DNA from: Mastigocoleus sp. MO_188.B34 | GTDB lineage: Bacteria; Cyanobacteriota; Cyanobacteriia; Cyanobacteriales; Nostocaceae | NCBI RefSeq assembly: GCF_030065675.1 | Contig: NZ_JASJDK010000012.1 | Location: forward strand, 1-64,000 | Reading direction: 5' to 3' | Length of the DNA stretch: 64,000 nucleotides | Shown: in pieces, positions 55,442 to 63,986 of the stretch | Position numbering within the stretch: the stretch's first letter is position 1 | Layout: each line of letters starts with the position of its first letter | Notes under the pieces: model-generated | The model's input: the letters and a program-made list of their open reading frames with translations, nothing else | The model's database searches: none | Told to the model about the DNA's origin: nothing | Program-made: the position numbers and the translations under genes

Positions 55442-56086
55442 TTATTTTTTCGGTTTGTTATTGCCAGAATTATTTTGTGGCTCATTAGTTGTAGGTTGAT
55501 TTTGAGGTGCCGTAATGGTGTTATTATTGGGGCGTCCGGGGTCAATTACTCTTGTATATTTTGGTAAAATAGTAGAATTAGAAACTTTTTCGAATAATGG
55601 TGTCTTGTCAGGAAAAGTTTTTGGTCGAGATTGTCCAGGATTGGATTCATATAATTCTATTTTTAGTTTATCATCGTCCGTAAACTCAAAAATTGTCTGT
55701 ACTGTTTTATTTTCAGGCAAGGTCACATCTAAATGCATTGGTTTTGGATCGGAATTAATTTTATAGCCAGTTTCATAAACTAAAGGTTTTTGAGAAACCC
55801 CCGAGGACATTACAATTAGGAGTTTACCTGCCGGTGTAAAGATAAATTTTAAATTTCCTGATTTTGAATTATCTTGAAGATTTTTGGTTTCCCAAGTACC
55901 CAGTAATTTCTGGGCGATGGAATTATTCACAGACTTTTGAGTTGTTTGTAATTCTGTTGGTGATTTTATGGGGCGTGTTTGTGCAAGTGCTTGGGTTGTA
56001 GATATTGTCAGCAAACCAATAAATAAGCTATTAATCAGCCCTCGAACAGAGATTTGTCTAATGTGACTGAAAACTGTTTTGTGCAT
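55442..56086 (-). CDS. Exported protein with Asn/Pro-rich tail, unknown function
   Basis: A 214-residue protein. An N-terminal signal peptide (about 15-36, GLINSLFIGLLTISTTQALAQ) precedes a small beta-rich domain (about 55-175, LLGTWETKNLQDNSKSGNLKF). A low-complexity Asn/Gln/Pro tail (NNNTITAPQNQPTTNEPQNN) ends in basic residues. I do not recognise the family. It starts at ATG 56086 and precedes purN on the same strand with a 120-bp gap, so a shared transcript is possible. Confidence 0.65.
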   Translation of the reverse strand: MHKTVFSHIRQISVRGLINSLFIGLLTISTTQALAQTRPIKSPTELQTTQKSVNNSIAQKLLGTWETKNLQDNSKSGNLKFIFTPAGKLLIVMSSGVSQKPLVYETGYKINSDPKPMHLDVTLPENKTVQTIFEFTDDDKLKIELYESNPGQSRPKTFPDKTPLFEKVSNSTILPKYTRVIDPGRPNNNTITAPQNQPTTNEPQNNSGNNKPKK

Positions 56087-56339
56087 TTGCCTTACTAGCC
56101 AGTTAACTAACTAGAATCTTAAGTGCTTCTCAAATGAGTTGATGGGCTCTTAATCACTACAAAGTTTACTGGTAAGGATATTGAAGAATTTTTGATTTTT
56201 TGGAATTGGAAGAATTGGGAATAATTCCTTAAATTATTATGAAGTTTATTTTGAGTATTAGATATTAGTTATCAACTATCAGCAGACCAACAGTAAAATA
56301 GCTCTGCAACTATATCAAAGTAACTACAGGCTGGGATAA

Positions 56340-57224
56340 ATGACTCCACCAAGGTTTTCTCAAAAACAACTATTAGATAACGATACAGTAAGCGCATGGG
56401 TTTTTCTCGCACCAGCATTAGTAATTCTTAGTATTTTTGTGCTGTTTCCCATTTTCTACTTGCTATACCTCAGTTTTACAGGTGGTAGTTTTACTTCTAC
56501 TGGGACCTACTGGGTAGGTTTAAAAAACTATAGGCGTTTATTTTTCAGTCCTGACTTTTGGCAAGTTATCAGTAATACGGTGTATTTTACCTTTGCTACG
56601 GTTATCCCCAGTTTAATTATTCCTTTGGGGTTGGCTGTGTTGCTCAATAAATCTTTGTTGGGGCGTGGACTGCTACGAAGTGCTTATTTCTTACCTTCTA
56701 TTGTTTCTTTAGTTGCTGCAGGATTGGGTTTTCGATGGTTGTTTCAAACAGACGGTCCGGTTAATTCACTTCTCGAAGCAGTAGGTTTAGAAGCAATTCC
56801 TTGGTTAGGCAGTACCTTTTGGGCAATGCCAGTACTGATAGTCTTAAGTATTTGGAAACAACTTGGTTTTAACATGGTTGTTTTTTTGGCTGGTCTGCAA
56901 ACTATTCCTCCTAGCCGTTATGAAGCTGCTCAACTTGATGGTGCAAATAATTGGCAGCAATTTTGGTATATTACTTTACCTGGATTGCAACCTACTCTAG
57001 TATTTGCAATTGTCACAACTGCAATTTTTACTTTACGCAGTTTTGAGCAAGTTTATGTCATTACTGGTGGTGGTCCTTTAAATTCTACAAATTTATTGGT
57101 TTATTACATTTATGAGGAAGCTTTTGGCTTGTTTGATTTTGGCTATGCGGCTGCAGCAGCGACAGTTTTATTAGGAGTAACCCTAATTCTTGTTTACCTA
57201 CAATTAAGAACTTGGAGTGATTGA
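56340..57224 (+). CDS. ABC sugar transporter permease (MalF/UgpA type)
   Basis: A 294-residue inner-membrane permease with six predicted TM segments (first about 20-42, VFLAPALVILSIFVLFPIFYL). The conserved EAA loop is EAAQLDGANNWQQFWYITLPG, which docks the ATPase. It belongs to the carbohydrate-uptake family (MalF/UgpA). No binding protein, second permease (MalG type) or ATPase is adjacent, so partners must be encoded elsewhere. The substrate cannot be assigned. Starts at ATG 56340; no clear ribosome site is seen. Confidence 0.87.
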   Translation: MTPPRFSQKQLLDNDTVSAWVFLAPALVILSIFVLFPIFYLLYLSFTGGSFTSTGTYWVGLKNYRRLFFSPDFWQVISNTVYFTFATVIPSLIIPLGLAVLLNKSLLGRGLLRSAYFLPSIVSLVAAGLGFRWLFQTDGPVNSLLEAVGLEAIPWLGSTFWAMPVLIVLSIWKQLGFNMVVFLAGLQTIPPSRYEAAQLDGANNWQQFWYITLPGLQPTLVFAIVTTAIFTLRSFEQVYVITGGGPLNSTNLLVYYIYEEAFGLFDFGYAAAAATVLLGVTLILVYLQLRTWSD

Positions 57225-57734
57225 ATCTAAATAATTGAAAAATCACTATTAATATTGCTAATTATGTTACTTAATGCGAACTGGTTATATGTTAGGCTAC
57301 CCGGACAAAATTAGTATATTTAGCCGTAGGCTAAATATAAATAATTTAAGACTATTAATTATCACAAGTATTAATGTCGTTTTTTGAATATATTTTGACA
57401 AAATTATATATATTCTTAACATCATATGAATATATAATTACTTGAGATATTCATAGGTCAAAATATCATCTAGCTTCATAGATTGATGACAATAAAATCA
57501 AGATTTAATGTTTTTCTGCGTTGGATCTAATTATCAAAAAGTTATGACTTTAATCAAGGTATTTTGACACATATCATCAATTAAATCCTATATTATTACT
57601 AGATAGATTAAAAATCACTGATTTTTGATTTTTTTCTCAAAATTTATCGTTTTTTTTTACCTCTAAGGTGTACTCTCAATATACGGTAATTGACAAAAAA
57701 TGCCTTTAAGTACTGATATCTAGAGGTAAGCATC
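57225..57734. other. AT-rich spacer
   Basis: 510 bp with no supportable gene. Possible promoter-like pairs (TTGACA at 57566, or TTGACA at 57691 with TGATAT about 18 nt further) occur near the pentapeptide gene; the second leaves only a very short leader, and I do not rely on either. Confidence 0.35.
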
Positions 57735-58391
57735 ATGAATAACTATACACAGAAACAGAATTTTTTTCTTAATCAGATTACAGATAAGTCAATCAATAAA
57801 AAAGATTTTAGTGAATTCGACTTAAGTGGAATTGATCTTAGAGGGGTAGACTTAAGTGGTATTAATTTTATGGGTGCTGATTTGCAAGGTGCAAATCTAG
57901 ATCAAGCTAATTTAGCTAATGCAAATCTTAATCACGCAAATCTAATGAATGCTTCTTTAAGAGGAGTTAACTTCTCTGAAACTTTATTGTGTTATGCGAA
58001 TCTAGTTAGTACAGATTTAGCATATGCAAACTTATGTAATGCTACGTTAAAAGGTGCCAAACTACATCAAAGTAATTTATGGGGTGCTTCTTTATGTAAC
58101 GTAAATCTAAGTGAGGCAGACCTAAGAGATGCACAATTAATTGAAGCTTCTCTAATTGAGGCTAAGTTGGTTAACTGTAATTTAAGTAACGCAAAATTAT
58201 GTGGTGCAATTCTTATGGAAGCCAACTTAAACCAAGCCAATTTAACCGGTGCAGATTTGACTTGGGCTAACTTAATGGAAGCTAATTTAATTGAAGCTAA
58301 CCTGACAGAAGCAAACTTTGCTCATGCAAAATTATTGGGTACTATTATGCCAGATGGAATCATTGATTACAGAGCTTTTTATGCTAGTTAA
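57735..58391 (+). CDS. Pentapeptide-repeat protein
   Basis: A 218-residue protein consisting almost entirely of A(D/N)LxX pentapeptides from about residue 27 to 205 (for example GADLQGANLDQANLANANLN), which fold as a right-handed quadrilateral beta-helix. The short N-terminus (NNYTQKQNFFLNQITDKSIN) lacks a signal peptide. Such proteins are numerous in cyanobacteria and mostly lack a known function. GAGGTAAG lies 6-13 nt before the ATG. Codon repetition (GCAAATCTA) is expected in such repeats. Confidence 0.9.
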   Translation: MNNYTQKQNFFLNQITDKSINKKDFSEFDLSGIDLRGVDLSGINFMGADLQGANLDQANLANANLNHANLMNASLRGVNFSETLLCYANLVSTDLAYANLCNATLKGAKLHQSNLWGASLCNVNLSEADLRDAQLIEASLIEAKLVNCNLSNAKLCGAILMEANLNQANLTGADLTWANLMEANLIEANLTEANFAHAKLLGTIMPDGIIDYRAFYAS

Positions 58392-58503
58392 ATCAATCAT
58401 CAGTGTATTGATGCTAGTCAATAATTAATTAATTATCATAAATGACTGTAATTTATTCACAAATAATCATGGATGAATACTTATAAGCCCACATACTTGT
58501 AAT

Positions 58504-58606
58504 CTTATATAGCAATCTTAAGTAATTTATGGAAATTAATTTGGTAGTGATATCTCGTTGGAATTTCTACAGAATTTATTTTCTTAAAATATTGTTGCTA
58601 TATAAG
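58504..58606. mobile_element. 103-bp TATAGC-ended inverted-repeat element
   Basis: CTTATATAGCAA at the left and TTGCTATATAAG at the right form a perfect 12-bp inverted repeat. CTTAAG and TTCTTAAAA segments continue an imperfect match inward. No coding capacity. It lies in the convergent spacer between the pentapeptide gene and fraE and shares TATAGCAA termini with the element at 13132. Confidence 0.65.
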
Positions 58607-58757
58607 ATATGACCCTATGTGCAAGTCAAAACAGACCGTAATTGAGTGCTATTGTGGGGCATAGCCCTATAAAAAAACTAAATAGTTATCAAAAAAATAG
58701 AGTATAGAAAATAATGTATATGCCTCTATTTTCTTAAGCCCATAGATTTCTTGAAAA

Positions 58758-59537
58758 CTAAAACTCTCGCTGAGAGACAATTAAGATAGTAAGTGCTAAA
58801 ATCATGACGCAATAGAGTAAGCTATAACCTGCATCAAAGAATAATCCTTGAGGGTGGGGTAATGCATTTAAGCCATATAGTACATCATCTTTGAAATCTA
58901 AACGCGATAAATCTGGAACAACCAAATACAAAGCCTGAGTTAATCGTTCTATACTCAGACTACGACTTGTACGACCAAGCTCTAATATATCTTGAGAGAT
59001 GTTACCCATTAGATAGACTGCAAAAGTAAGCGCCGTAGCAAGTAATTGGTTAGTAAATACGCTCAAAGCTAAAGCAACAGCAGTAATTAAAGACAGTTGC
59101 AACAATAAAAAAAATACAAAAATAAAAATACTACCTATCGAGTAATCAATATTCTCGTAGTGTAAAAAACTCAGAAAAATACCTGTCATCACTGTCAGTA
59201 GTACAGCAAGAACCACTATTAAACCCAAATATTTACCAATCACAAATTCAGTGCGACTCACAGGTTTAGCAATTAGCATTAATATAGTGCGCTTCTCTAT
59301 TTCTTTGTTAATGAGCCCAGTACCGACAAAAACCGCAACAATTAAACCTAGGATGCTCATTGCTGCTAAAGCAAAATCGGGAAACATTTTGTGTTCTGTG
59401 GCTGCAGCTAATTCCGGTAACAAAAATGCAAGTGCCAACAAAATTATTCCGTAAAAACCTATGATGTAGAAAATGCGCTCGCGTACTACTTCTTTAAATA
59501 CGTTACTTGCTAATACAAAAATTCTACCGGCACTCAT
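58758..59537 (-). CDS. fraE: ABC-2 type permease, FraE
   Basis: A 259-residue polytopic protein with about six TM helices and the ABC-2 permease pattern (RIFVLASNVFKEVVRERIFYIIG, GTGLINKEIEKRTILMLIAKPVSRTEF). In Anabaena, FraE is encoded with FraC and FraD and is required for filament integrity and heterocyst maturation. Gene order fraC-fraD-fraE on one strand and length (~260) match. Here fraE is separated from fraD by 832 bp containing a MITE-like element, more than in a tight operon. No ATPase gene is adjacent. Confidence 0.85.
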   Translation of the reverse strand: MSAGRIFVLASNVFKEVVRERIFYIIGFYGIILLALAFLLPELAAATEHKMFPDFALAAMSILGLIVAVFVGTGLINKEIEKRTILMLIAKPVSRTEFVIGKYLGLIVVLAVLLTVMTGIFLSFLHYENIDYSIGSIFIFVFFLLLQLSLITAVALALSVFTNQLLATALTFAVYLMGNISQDILELGRTSRSLSIERLTQALYLVVPDLSRLDFKDDVLYGLNALPHPQGLFFDAGYSLLYCVMILALTILIVSQREF

Positions 59538-60369
59538 AAAAATACACTATTTGATACTTGTTAGATTTGATAGTTTCAGATTTGATAGTTTCAGATCAAA
59601 TATCCTAGATAACTTTTATATAATATGTAGCAAAATTATTTTTGGGAAATATAAAATTACTAAAAAATAAGTGAGATAATAGTGCTTGATAATAATGCAA
59701 TGTTGAAAATTAAAGTATAAACTTCAGGAATATAAGATAAATCAGAGAAAAATTATACTATCTGTCAATAAGTGAAAGCAAAACTTTTGAGGTTTATTGC
59801 TCAAGGTATTTTTGCTAATTTTATTTGATAAAAGCCAAATTAATCACCCATAGGTCATAAATTTTACTGTATTTACCAGTTTATTTGAAATTAGTTCCAC
59901 TCCAAAGTATTGCTGTGTGAATATATTAGCTATTGTTTTGTAGAGATATTAACGGGACTTAGACAAAAACAAGCAGGAAAAAGCCTCAAAGCGAGTTGTA
60001 ACAAGGGATTAACTTCAACCCTAAAATTCTCTTAGCGCAGTGTGGCGCTAGCCACAACCCAGGTATATCAAGAAAACAAATCATTGGACGTCAAACCATT
60101 GATTTATAAAGCTTTGAGGCTGTTTTTGAGCAAAAAAATGTCTAAGTCCCGTTAATCGTTAATATCTCTAGATCTTTTATTGAAGAAAATTCCACCCAAA
60201 ATTGATACAGACACCCAAGATTGATACAGAAAGTATTCATCCCATAATCTTAGCAAAATAAACCCAACTAAATACATCTATGTATAGTTAAAGTCTTAGA
60301 TGCAAATGATTGCTTGGTGTATAAACCATGTTGCTACCAATTAAAGGAATAAATAGCTTTTAAAATAAA
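59538..60369. other. 832-bp fraD-fraE spacer with MITE-like element
   Basis: The 59941-60170 inverted-repeat element occupies 230 bp. The right part includes the tandem AATTGATACAGACACC/GATTGATACAGAAAG (about 60198-60231). The left part is AT-rich with a duplicated TTTGATAGTTTCAGA (59566-59595) just upstream of fraE. No ORF is supported. A separate fraE promoter could lie at 59538-59940. Confidence 0.55.
59941..60170. mobile_element. 230-bp nested inverted-repeat element between fraD and fraE
   Basis: Outer ends TAGAGATATTAAC and GTTAATATCTCTA are inverted repeats. Inside lies a perfect 18-bp pair, ATTAACGGGACTTAGACA (59948-59965) and its inverse (60139-60156). Within it AGCCTCAAAGC and GCTTTGAGGCT form a third inner pair. 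No transposase is encoded. The ends look like those of a short non-autonomous transposon. Confidence 0.8.
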
Positions 60370-61455
60370 TCAATTCTTCGCTGGGGGTTTTTTGGGAATA
60401 AATGAGATATTAGACTGACATTCAATTTCTGCTACGTTGACAGTAGCATTTTCATCCCCATCATCTTTCAATTGCTTAGCGAATGGTGTAATTTCACAAG
60501 ATTTCTGCAGATAGTATTTATCAGACATAAAACTTGGAGCGTTCCAAATTGCAAGTAAATCTAATTTATATCCTGTTTTCGTGTTAGATACTCTAGGTTC
60601 AATAGACCAAAATCTTTTCTCCGGAGAAAGTTTTAATACTTCCTGTTTGACTTGTTGGGTTAACCTTCCTATTGGTTTATCTTTCTTACCTTTATTCACG
60701 GAATCAAACAGCCATCTTTCTACCTCTCCCCATGGTTGCTCATTTAATTGTTGTATAACTTTAGGTGAAATTTTATTCAGAAGCTCTGCGCCATTTTTTG
60801 GCAAAATGAATCGTACTTTTCTTTGTTCTCCATCTTGAATGTTTAATAATTGTGTTTCCCCTCTATGAAATATGAGTTTACTACTTCCAAAATTTTCTAC
60901 TTCTGTTTTTACAGTTGGATATTTATCAAACCAATCATCGATAAGGTAATAAAATTGTATCCAACAACTAATCATCATACATACACCAAGTAAGACAAGA
61001 ATTTGTTGGCGAACAAGTAATTTAGGGAGTTGACGTTTTACATCGGTACCACTACCTTCAAAAAATTCCGGAATTGCTGTAATTACTGCCGCAAGTGTGG
61101 GCCAAACTACTATAGATACTGGCTGAATTATGTCCGAACTTCCATTAAAAAATCGAGAAAATAGAAATACACTAACAAAAGCACTGGTGATCAATGCTCC
61201 AATGGGCATGTTAGTTGCAGGTATTGTTACTGGTTTATCAGTTGTAGACCAAGCAGTACCAGCGATTAAAAAGAACCAACCAGAATACTCTATTAAGTAC
61301 CGTACTGTACCGTTTGCAAAGTATGAAGTAATGAAAGAAAAAATACTTAAATAAATTAATGTTTGCCAAGCATAAGCTTTCTTGGGGATAAATAAGTCAG
61401 TAATTGGCTTGAAAAGTTCCTCAAAAAAACTAGATATAGCTTTAATTAAAATCAT
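60370..61455 (-). CDS. fraD: Filament integrity protein FraD
   Basis: A 361-residue protein with five TM segments (about 28-50, 57-70, 82-100, 110-130, 147-168) followed by a ~190-residue soluble, probably periplasmic domain with a coiled-coil-prone start. That matches the five-TM plus C-terminal-domain plan of Anabaena FraD, a septal-junction component between neighbouring cells. AGAGGAAAAT precedes the ATG. The gap to fraC is 52 bp, and the C-terminus ends in a Pro/Lys tail. It fits cell-cell communication together with FraC. Confidence 0.86.
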   Translation of the reverse strand: MILIKAISSFFEELFKPITDLFIPKKAYAWQTLIYLSIFSFITSYFANGTVRYLIEYSGWFFLIAGTAWSTTDKPVTIPATNMPIGALITSAFVSVFLFSRFFNGSSDIIQPVSIVVWPTLAAVITAIPEFFEGSGTDVKRQLPKLLVRQQILVLLGVCMMISCWIQFYYLIDDWFDKYPTVKTEVENFGSSKLIFHRGETQLLNIQDGEQRKVRFILPKNGAELLNKISPKVIQQLNEQPWGEVERWLFDSVNKGKKDKPIGRLTQQVKQEVLKLSPEKRFWSIEPRVSNTKTGYKLDLLAIWNAPSFMSDKYYLQKSCEITPFAKQLKDDGDENATVNVAEIECQSNISFIPKKPPAKN

Positions 61456-61507
61456 ATTTTCCTCTGTTAACTTATTGCTGTCATAGATAAATTTTTAATA
61501 ACGGTGA

Positions 61508-62056
61508 CTAAGACTGTGGAAAAATTATAAATAGAAGGACAAGAATCGCACTGTAGCTTAATGCATTAGCAATTAGTACGGTGAGCACCAAATTTGTATT
61601 TAGTATTTTTTTACTACTGTTGCGTCGAGAGTATCTAGCGATTGGGGGTAGTTGAGTTTTCAATGTTAAAGTAATTTCTTCTCGCAGAGAGAAAATTAAC
61701 GACTTTAAAAGTACTAGTTTCATCAAAAATGTGAGAAAGAAAGCTAATGAAGCAAAAACGACCACAGAACCAAGTACTTCGCTAGATGAGGACAACCGGT
61801 TAAAAAAGACAAAATTAATTAATTCTAATCTCCAAGTTTCGGGTAATAAGGGTTCGATTTGAAAACATATAAACCAGCCAATAGCGCTGGAAAAGAAATT
61901 CATACAAATAGCATAAAAAGTGCTACTTTTTTTATCAAAATTGAGGCGGATATTTAGGATATAAGCCTCAATGGGAATTGCGACTAGCAAGAATAATATG
62001 TCGAATAAAATGATTCCGAGCGGAAAAACATCCGGAATTTGCAAAGCTTCAAACAT
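61508..62056 (-). CDS. fraC: Filament integrity protein FraC
   Basis: A 182-residue membrane protein with about four TM helices (about 8-35 LGIILFDILFLLVAIPIEAYIL, 48-68, 95-120, 155-178), matching FraC in length (~180) and topology. FraC localises to the septum and, with FraD, is required for septal junction formation and filament integrity in Anabaena. It is the first gene of fraC-fraD-fraE on the minus strand. Only synteny and topology support the name; sequence identity could not be measured. Confidence 0.85.
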   Translation of the reverse strand: MFEALQIPDVFPLGIILFDILFLLVAIPIEAYILNIRLNFDKKSSTFYAICMNFFSSAIGWFICFQIEPLLPETWRLELINFVFFNRLSSSSEVLGSVVVFASLAFFLTFLMKLVLLKSLIFSLREEITLTLKTQLPPIARYSRRNSSKKILNTNLVLTVLIANALSYSAILVLLFIIFPQS

Positions 62057-62404
62057 AAATTAGTGGTTGGGTAAGGTGTAACTGGAGAAGATTTAGCTGA
62101 GTTGACTAAAGTGTGGTAGCTACTTCACCCTCATAGAATAAGGGTTTTAGTAAAAACTTGGTAGTTATTTCGCAGCAAAATTAAACAGGAAACACAAAGT
62201 GTTTGTTACAGATTACACAATAAGGTACAGAACGTAAAAATCGATATATCAAATCGGACAAACATTGCATTTTTATTTGTCAATTGGATTTTAGTTATAA
62301 AGCTCGCACAGCATAGCATAGAGACAAAGAAAATTATCGCATTTTGCTTATTTTGCGAAACATTCAATTAAATCAAAACTATCTGCCAGAAGGAATGTAT
62401 CCAA

Positions 62405-62489
62405 AGGAGTGATAATTCTTATTGTCCTTGCAGTAATTTTTATTTTTTCTTTATTCTTTTTATCTGTTGACTGCTGGATTATCACTCCT
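62405..62489. repeat. Long-loop inverted repeat upstream of the CobO-like gene
   Basis: AGGAGTGATAAT (62405-62416) and ATTATCACTCCT (62478-62489) are perfect 12-bp inverses separated by a T-rich 61-nt loop. The left arm includes an SD-like AGGAG, so folding could hide a ribosome site, but no convincing gene starts there. The remaining 555-bp fraC-to-CobO-like spacer shows nothing else. Confidence 0.5.
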
Positions 62490-62611
62490 AAATTCTGTTT
62501 TCGAAGATTTGTATGGTTTGTAGCAAACGGGAAAGCTTAATTTATATAATGCTTTCTGGGTACTAGACCTTCGGTATGATGTAAGACTGCCACATTACAG
62601 CTTTTGGACAG

Positions 62612-63748
62612 ATGATAAGGAATGGCATAGGTATCAAAACTGCACAAGTACGCCCCTCAAGGCTTACGGGTCAAATACACGTCTACGATGGTGCGGGAAA
62701 AGGTAAATCCCAAGCAGCTTTGGGCGTAGTTTTGCGTTCAATTGGTTTGGGAATCAATTCCCAAGGTAATTTTGAGCGGGTATTGTTAGTGCGGTTTTTA
62801 AAAGGTCCAGAAAGAAGTTACGATGAAGACGGGGCTATTGCTGCATTACAAAGTGGCTTCCCTCACTTAATTGACCAAGTCCGTACTGGTAGAGCAGAAT
62901 TTTTTGGTCCAGATGAAATTACTCAGTTTGATCGCGTTGAAGCTGCACGGGGTTGGGATGTAGCCAAAGGTGCGATCGCATCCCATTTATATTCGGTTGT
63001 AGTTTTAGATGAAATTAACCCCATTATGGATTTGGGTTTGCTGGATGTGGATGAAGTTGTTAAAACCCTCAAATCTAAACCCCAAGAATTAGAAATTATT
63101 ACTACTGGAAGAGCAGCACCACAAAAGTTATTGGATATTGCCGATTTACATTCGGAAATGAAACCACAAGATCACCCAATAGCTGAAGCTCAAGGAATTC
63201 AAGGAATTGAAATTTACACCGGTTCCGGTAAGGGGAAATCTACGAGTGCTTTGGGTAAAGCTTTACAAGCCATTGGACGGGGAATTAATCATCCGGGTTC
63301 AACTCGGGTATTAATCATGCAATGGCTTAAAGGTGGTAGTGGCTATACAGAGGATGCAGCAATTTCGGCATTACAGCAATCATATCCAGAAGTTGTAGAC
63401 CATCAACGTTGTGGACGAGATGCGATTGTTTGGCGTAACTGTCGTCAAGAATTGGATTATGTTGAAGCGGAGAGGGGTTGGGAAATAGCTAAAACAGCGA
63501 TCGCTTCGGGATTATATAAAACAATTATTTTGGACGAACTCAATCCCACAGTTGACTTGGAATTATTACCCGTCGAACCAATTGTCCATGCTTTGCTTCG
63601 CAAACCTAAGGATACAGAAATTATCATTACTGGGCGTTGTCAAAATCAACCAGCTTACTTTGATTTGGCTAGCATTCACTCTGAAGTTTACTGTCATAAA
63701 CATTATGCAAACCACGGAGTAGAACTTAAACAGGGAGTAGATTTTTAG
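62612..63748 (+). CDS. Tandemly duplicated CobO/BtuR-like P-loop protein
   Basis: A 378-residue protein built from two homologous CobO/BtuR-like (ATP:corrinoid adenosyltransferase) domains. Domain 1 (about 20-190) has the P-loop GAGKGKS (27-33), and domain 2 (about 197-370) has GSGKGKS (204-210), 177 residues apart. Each domain repeats DGAIAALQSGFP/DAAISALQQSYP, DRVEAARGWDVAKGAIAS/DYVEAERGWEIAKTAIAS and VVVLDEINPIMDLGLL/TIILDELNPTVDLELL. Ordinary CobO is a single ~190-residue domain. It may adenosylate corrinoids or have another P-loop function. No cobalamin gene or riboswitch is adjacent. Confidence 0.85.
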   Translation: MIRNGIGIKTAQVRPSRLTGQIHVYDGAGKGKSQAALGVVLRSIGLGINSQGNFERVLLVRFLKGPERSYDEDGAIAALQSGFPHLIDQVRTGRAEFFGPDEITQFDRVEAARGWDVAKGAIASHLYSVVVLDEINPIMDLGLLDVDEVVKTLKSKPQELEIITTGRAAPQKLLDIADLHSEMKPQDHPIAEAQGIQGIEIYTGSGKGKSTSALGKALQAIGRGINHPGSTRVLIMQWLKGGSGYTEDAAISALQQSYPEVVDHQRCGRDAIVWRNCRQELDYVEAERGWEIAKTAIASGLYKTIILDELNPTVDLELLPVEPIVHALLRKPKDTEIIITGRCQNQPAYFDLASIHSEVYCHKHYANHGVELKQGVDF

Positions 63749-63809
63749 GATATTGGGTATCGACTGAAAGAGAAAAGTAGGGATTTATAAGCGAATAAGG
63801 ACAATTTTT

Positions 63810-63920
63810 GTGGAAAACATTAATAATCTTGATTTAGTTACGGGGGGAGTTGCTGTTGCAATCCTGCTTGGTGGTTTTCTGATGATGTTTACAACTGTAT
63901 TTACGACCAAAAATAAGTAG
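63810..63920 (+). CDS. 36-residue single-TM peptide (too short for standard ORF calling)
   Basis: The GTG-started frame MENINNLDLVTGGVAVAIL... is 36 codons. An acidic N-terminus is followed by one TM helix (about 11-31) and a basic end (FTTKNK). AAGGA lies about 6-10 nt upstream of the GTG. Shape and composition resemble the many 30-45-residue subunits of thylakoid complexes, but I do not recognise it as a known Psb, Psa, Pet or Ndh subunit. It starts 61 bp after the CobO-like stop. Confidence 0.55.
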   Translation: MENINNLDLVTGGVAVAILLGGFLMMFTTVFTTKNK

Positions 63921-63923
63921 TGT

Positions 63924-63986
63924 GTAATTCGTAATTCGTAATTTGTAATTCGTGATTCGTAATCTGTAATCTGTAATCCGTAATAT
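63924..63986. repeat. Heptamer array (GTAATTC) at the window end
   Basis: About nine tandem heptamers of the GTAATTC/GTAATCT type directly after the 36-residue frame, followed by TATGGCTAAAGCCACGC, which recurs as TATGGCTAACGCCACG near 7865. Confidence 0.85.

Noticed and set aside
62409-62540. GTG-started hydrophobic ORF of about 42 codons upstream of the CobO-like gene
   Set aside because: The SD-like GGAG is directly against the GTG, which leaves no usable spacing, and the peptide is just T-rich low-complexity sequence.
62540-62611. Cobalamin riboswitch upstream of the CobO-like gene
   Set aside because: A short GCCACATTACAGC stretch hints at the GCCACTG core, but the B12 box and the rest of the fold are absent.
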